This document shows positions 12,990 to 13,395 of a stretch of DNA of 13,395 bases, piece after piece (the stretch's first letter is position 1; each line of letters opens with the position of its first letter). The notes beneath the pieces are model-generated. The model searched no databases. It worked only from the letters and a program-made list of their open reading frames with translations, and had not been told where the DNA came from. A program made the translations under genes and the position numbers. The DNA is from Candidatus Peribacter sp. UBA6535 (GTDB taxonomy: Bacteria > Patescibacteriota > Gracilibacteria > Peribacterales > Peribacteraceae): positions 1-13,395 of the forward strand of contig DJKT01000022.1 of the NCBI GenBank assembly GCA_002436205.1, written 5' to 3'.

Positions 12990-13393
12990 GGGGATGACAG
13001 GCTTCGACAATGTGATTTCTGGGGTTGCCTTGTTTCTGTTCGGGATGGCATCGGTTCCCGTACCCACTTGATGCATCTTTATCTGCAAAATCAGATATTC
13101 TCGCAACCGTGCGTCGCTCGCTTGATAAGTTCGCTTTTCAGCCTGCATTCGCATTGGCTGCATAAGTTCGCCCTAGCGCGAACACGTCACTTTCCCGACT
13201 TCCACTACGGAAAACTGGCGTCACTTAGTGGAACGGATTACTCCTTGGTGTGAGAGTAACTCTGTATTAGCACTGACCCTCTCTATCTATTTTTCGTCTG
13301 ATCTTTATGGATAGAGTGATCTAGAACAGACATAACAGTATGAACAGCTGCTTCACATATTGGACCCGGGTTCAATTCCCGGCATCTCCACCA
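12990..13393 (+). ncRNA. ssrA: Transfer-messenger RNA (tmRNA, SsrA), complete, 404 nt
   Basis: tmRNA rescues stalled ribosomes by acting first as tRNA-Ala and then as mRNA for a degradation tag. The 5' end GGGGATG (12990-12996) pairs with CATCTCC (13383-13389), with one G-U pair, followed by discriminator A and encoded CCA (13391-13393). GACAGGCTTCGACA just after the 5' stem is the conserved tmRNA start, and CCGGG-TTCAATT-CCCGG near the 3' end is the T arm. The tag frame starts at GCA 13085 and ends at TAA 13163-13165. It encodes 26 residues, beginning AKSDIL, with a basic centre (VRR) and ending AFALAA, the usual protease-recognition ending. A 6-bp hairpin (13166-13171 with 13178-13183) directly follows the stop. 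Pseudoknots were not modelled. The AlaRS needed to charge it is encoded 0.8 kb away on the other strand. Confidence 0.96.
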
Positions 13394-13395
13394 GC

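Overview
The window looks like a chromosomal segment of a small-genome bacterium, most likely a Candidate Phyla Radiation (Patescibacteria) lineage. The evidence is indirect: an alanyl-tRNA synthetase that stops right after its editing domain, many small secreted or lipoprotein orphans, near absence of Shine-Dalgarno sequences, and a Trm11-like methyltransferase with an altered active-site motif. UGA serves as a stop codon (alaS and both ATGA junctions), so this is not a UGA-recoded lineage such as Gracilibacteria. No integrase, transposase, phage gene or CRISPR array was seen, and I could not assign a phylum.

Layout. Positions 1-3350 hold five envelope-type genes of unknown function on alternating strands: a possible TraB/ChaN-like protein with a C-terminal anchor, a secreted cysteine-pair repeat protein, two lipoproteins and a small anchored protein. 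Convergent pairs overlap at their 3' ends, so space is tight. A clear terminator at 3373-3409 separates these from rlmN (3423-4493). A tRNA-Asn(GTT) with encoded CCA lies on the minus strand at 4499-4573.

From 12201 down to 4630 everything is on the minus strand: alaS, a secreted/membrane protein coupled by ATGA overlap to a GT-C-type glycosyltransferase, a Trm11-like RNA methyltransferase, and a small membrane protein coupled by ATGA overlap to an HTTM-DCC fusion. The right end carries a degenerate STAS-domain protein, a small basic protein, and a complete tmRNA gene (ssrA, 12990-13393) with a 26-residue tag.

Themes. Translation and its quality control are well represented (RlmN, tRNA-Asn, Trm11-like enzyme, AlaRS, tmRNA), as are envelope functions. 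The most striking sequence-level pattern is that most unlinked genes have a -10-like hexamer 6-9 nt before the start codon and no Shine-Dalgarno, which points to widespread leaderless transcription. The first gene is the exception, with a perfect AGGAGG before a GTG start.
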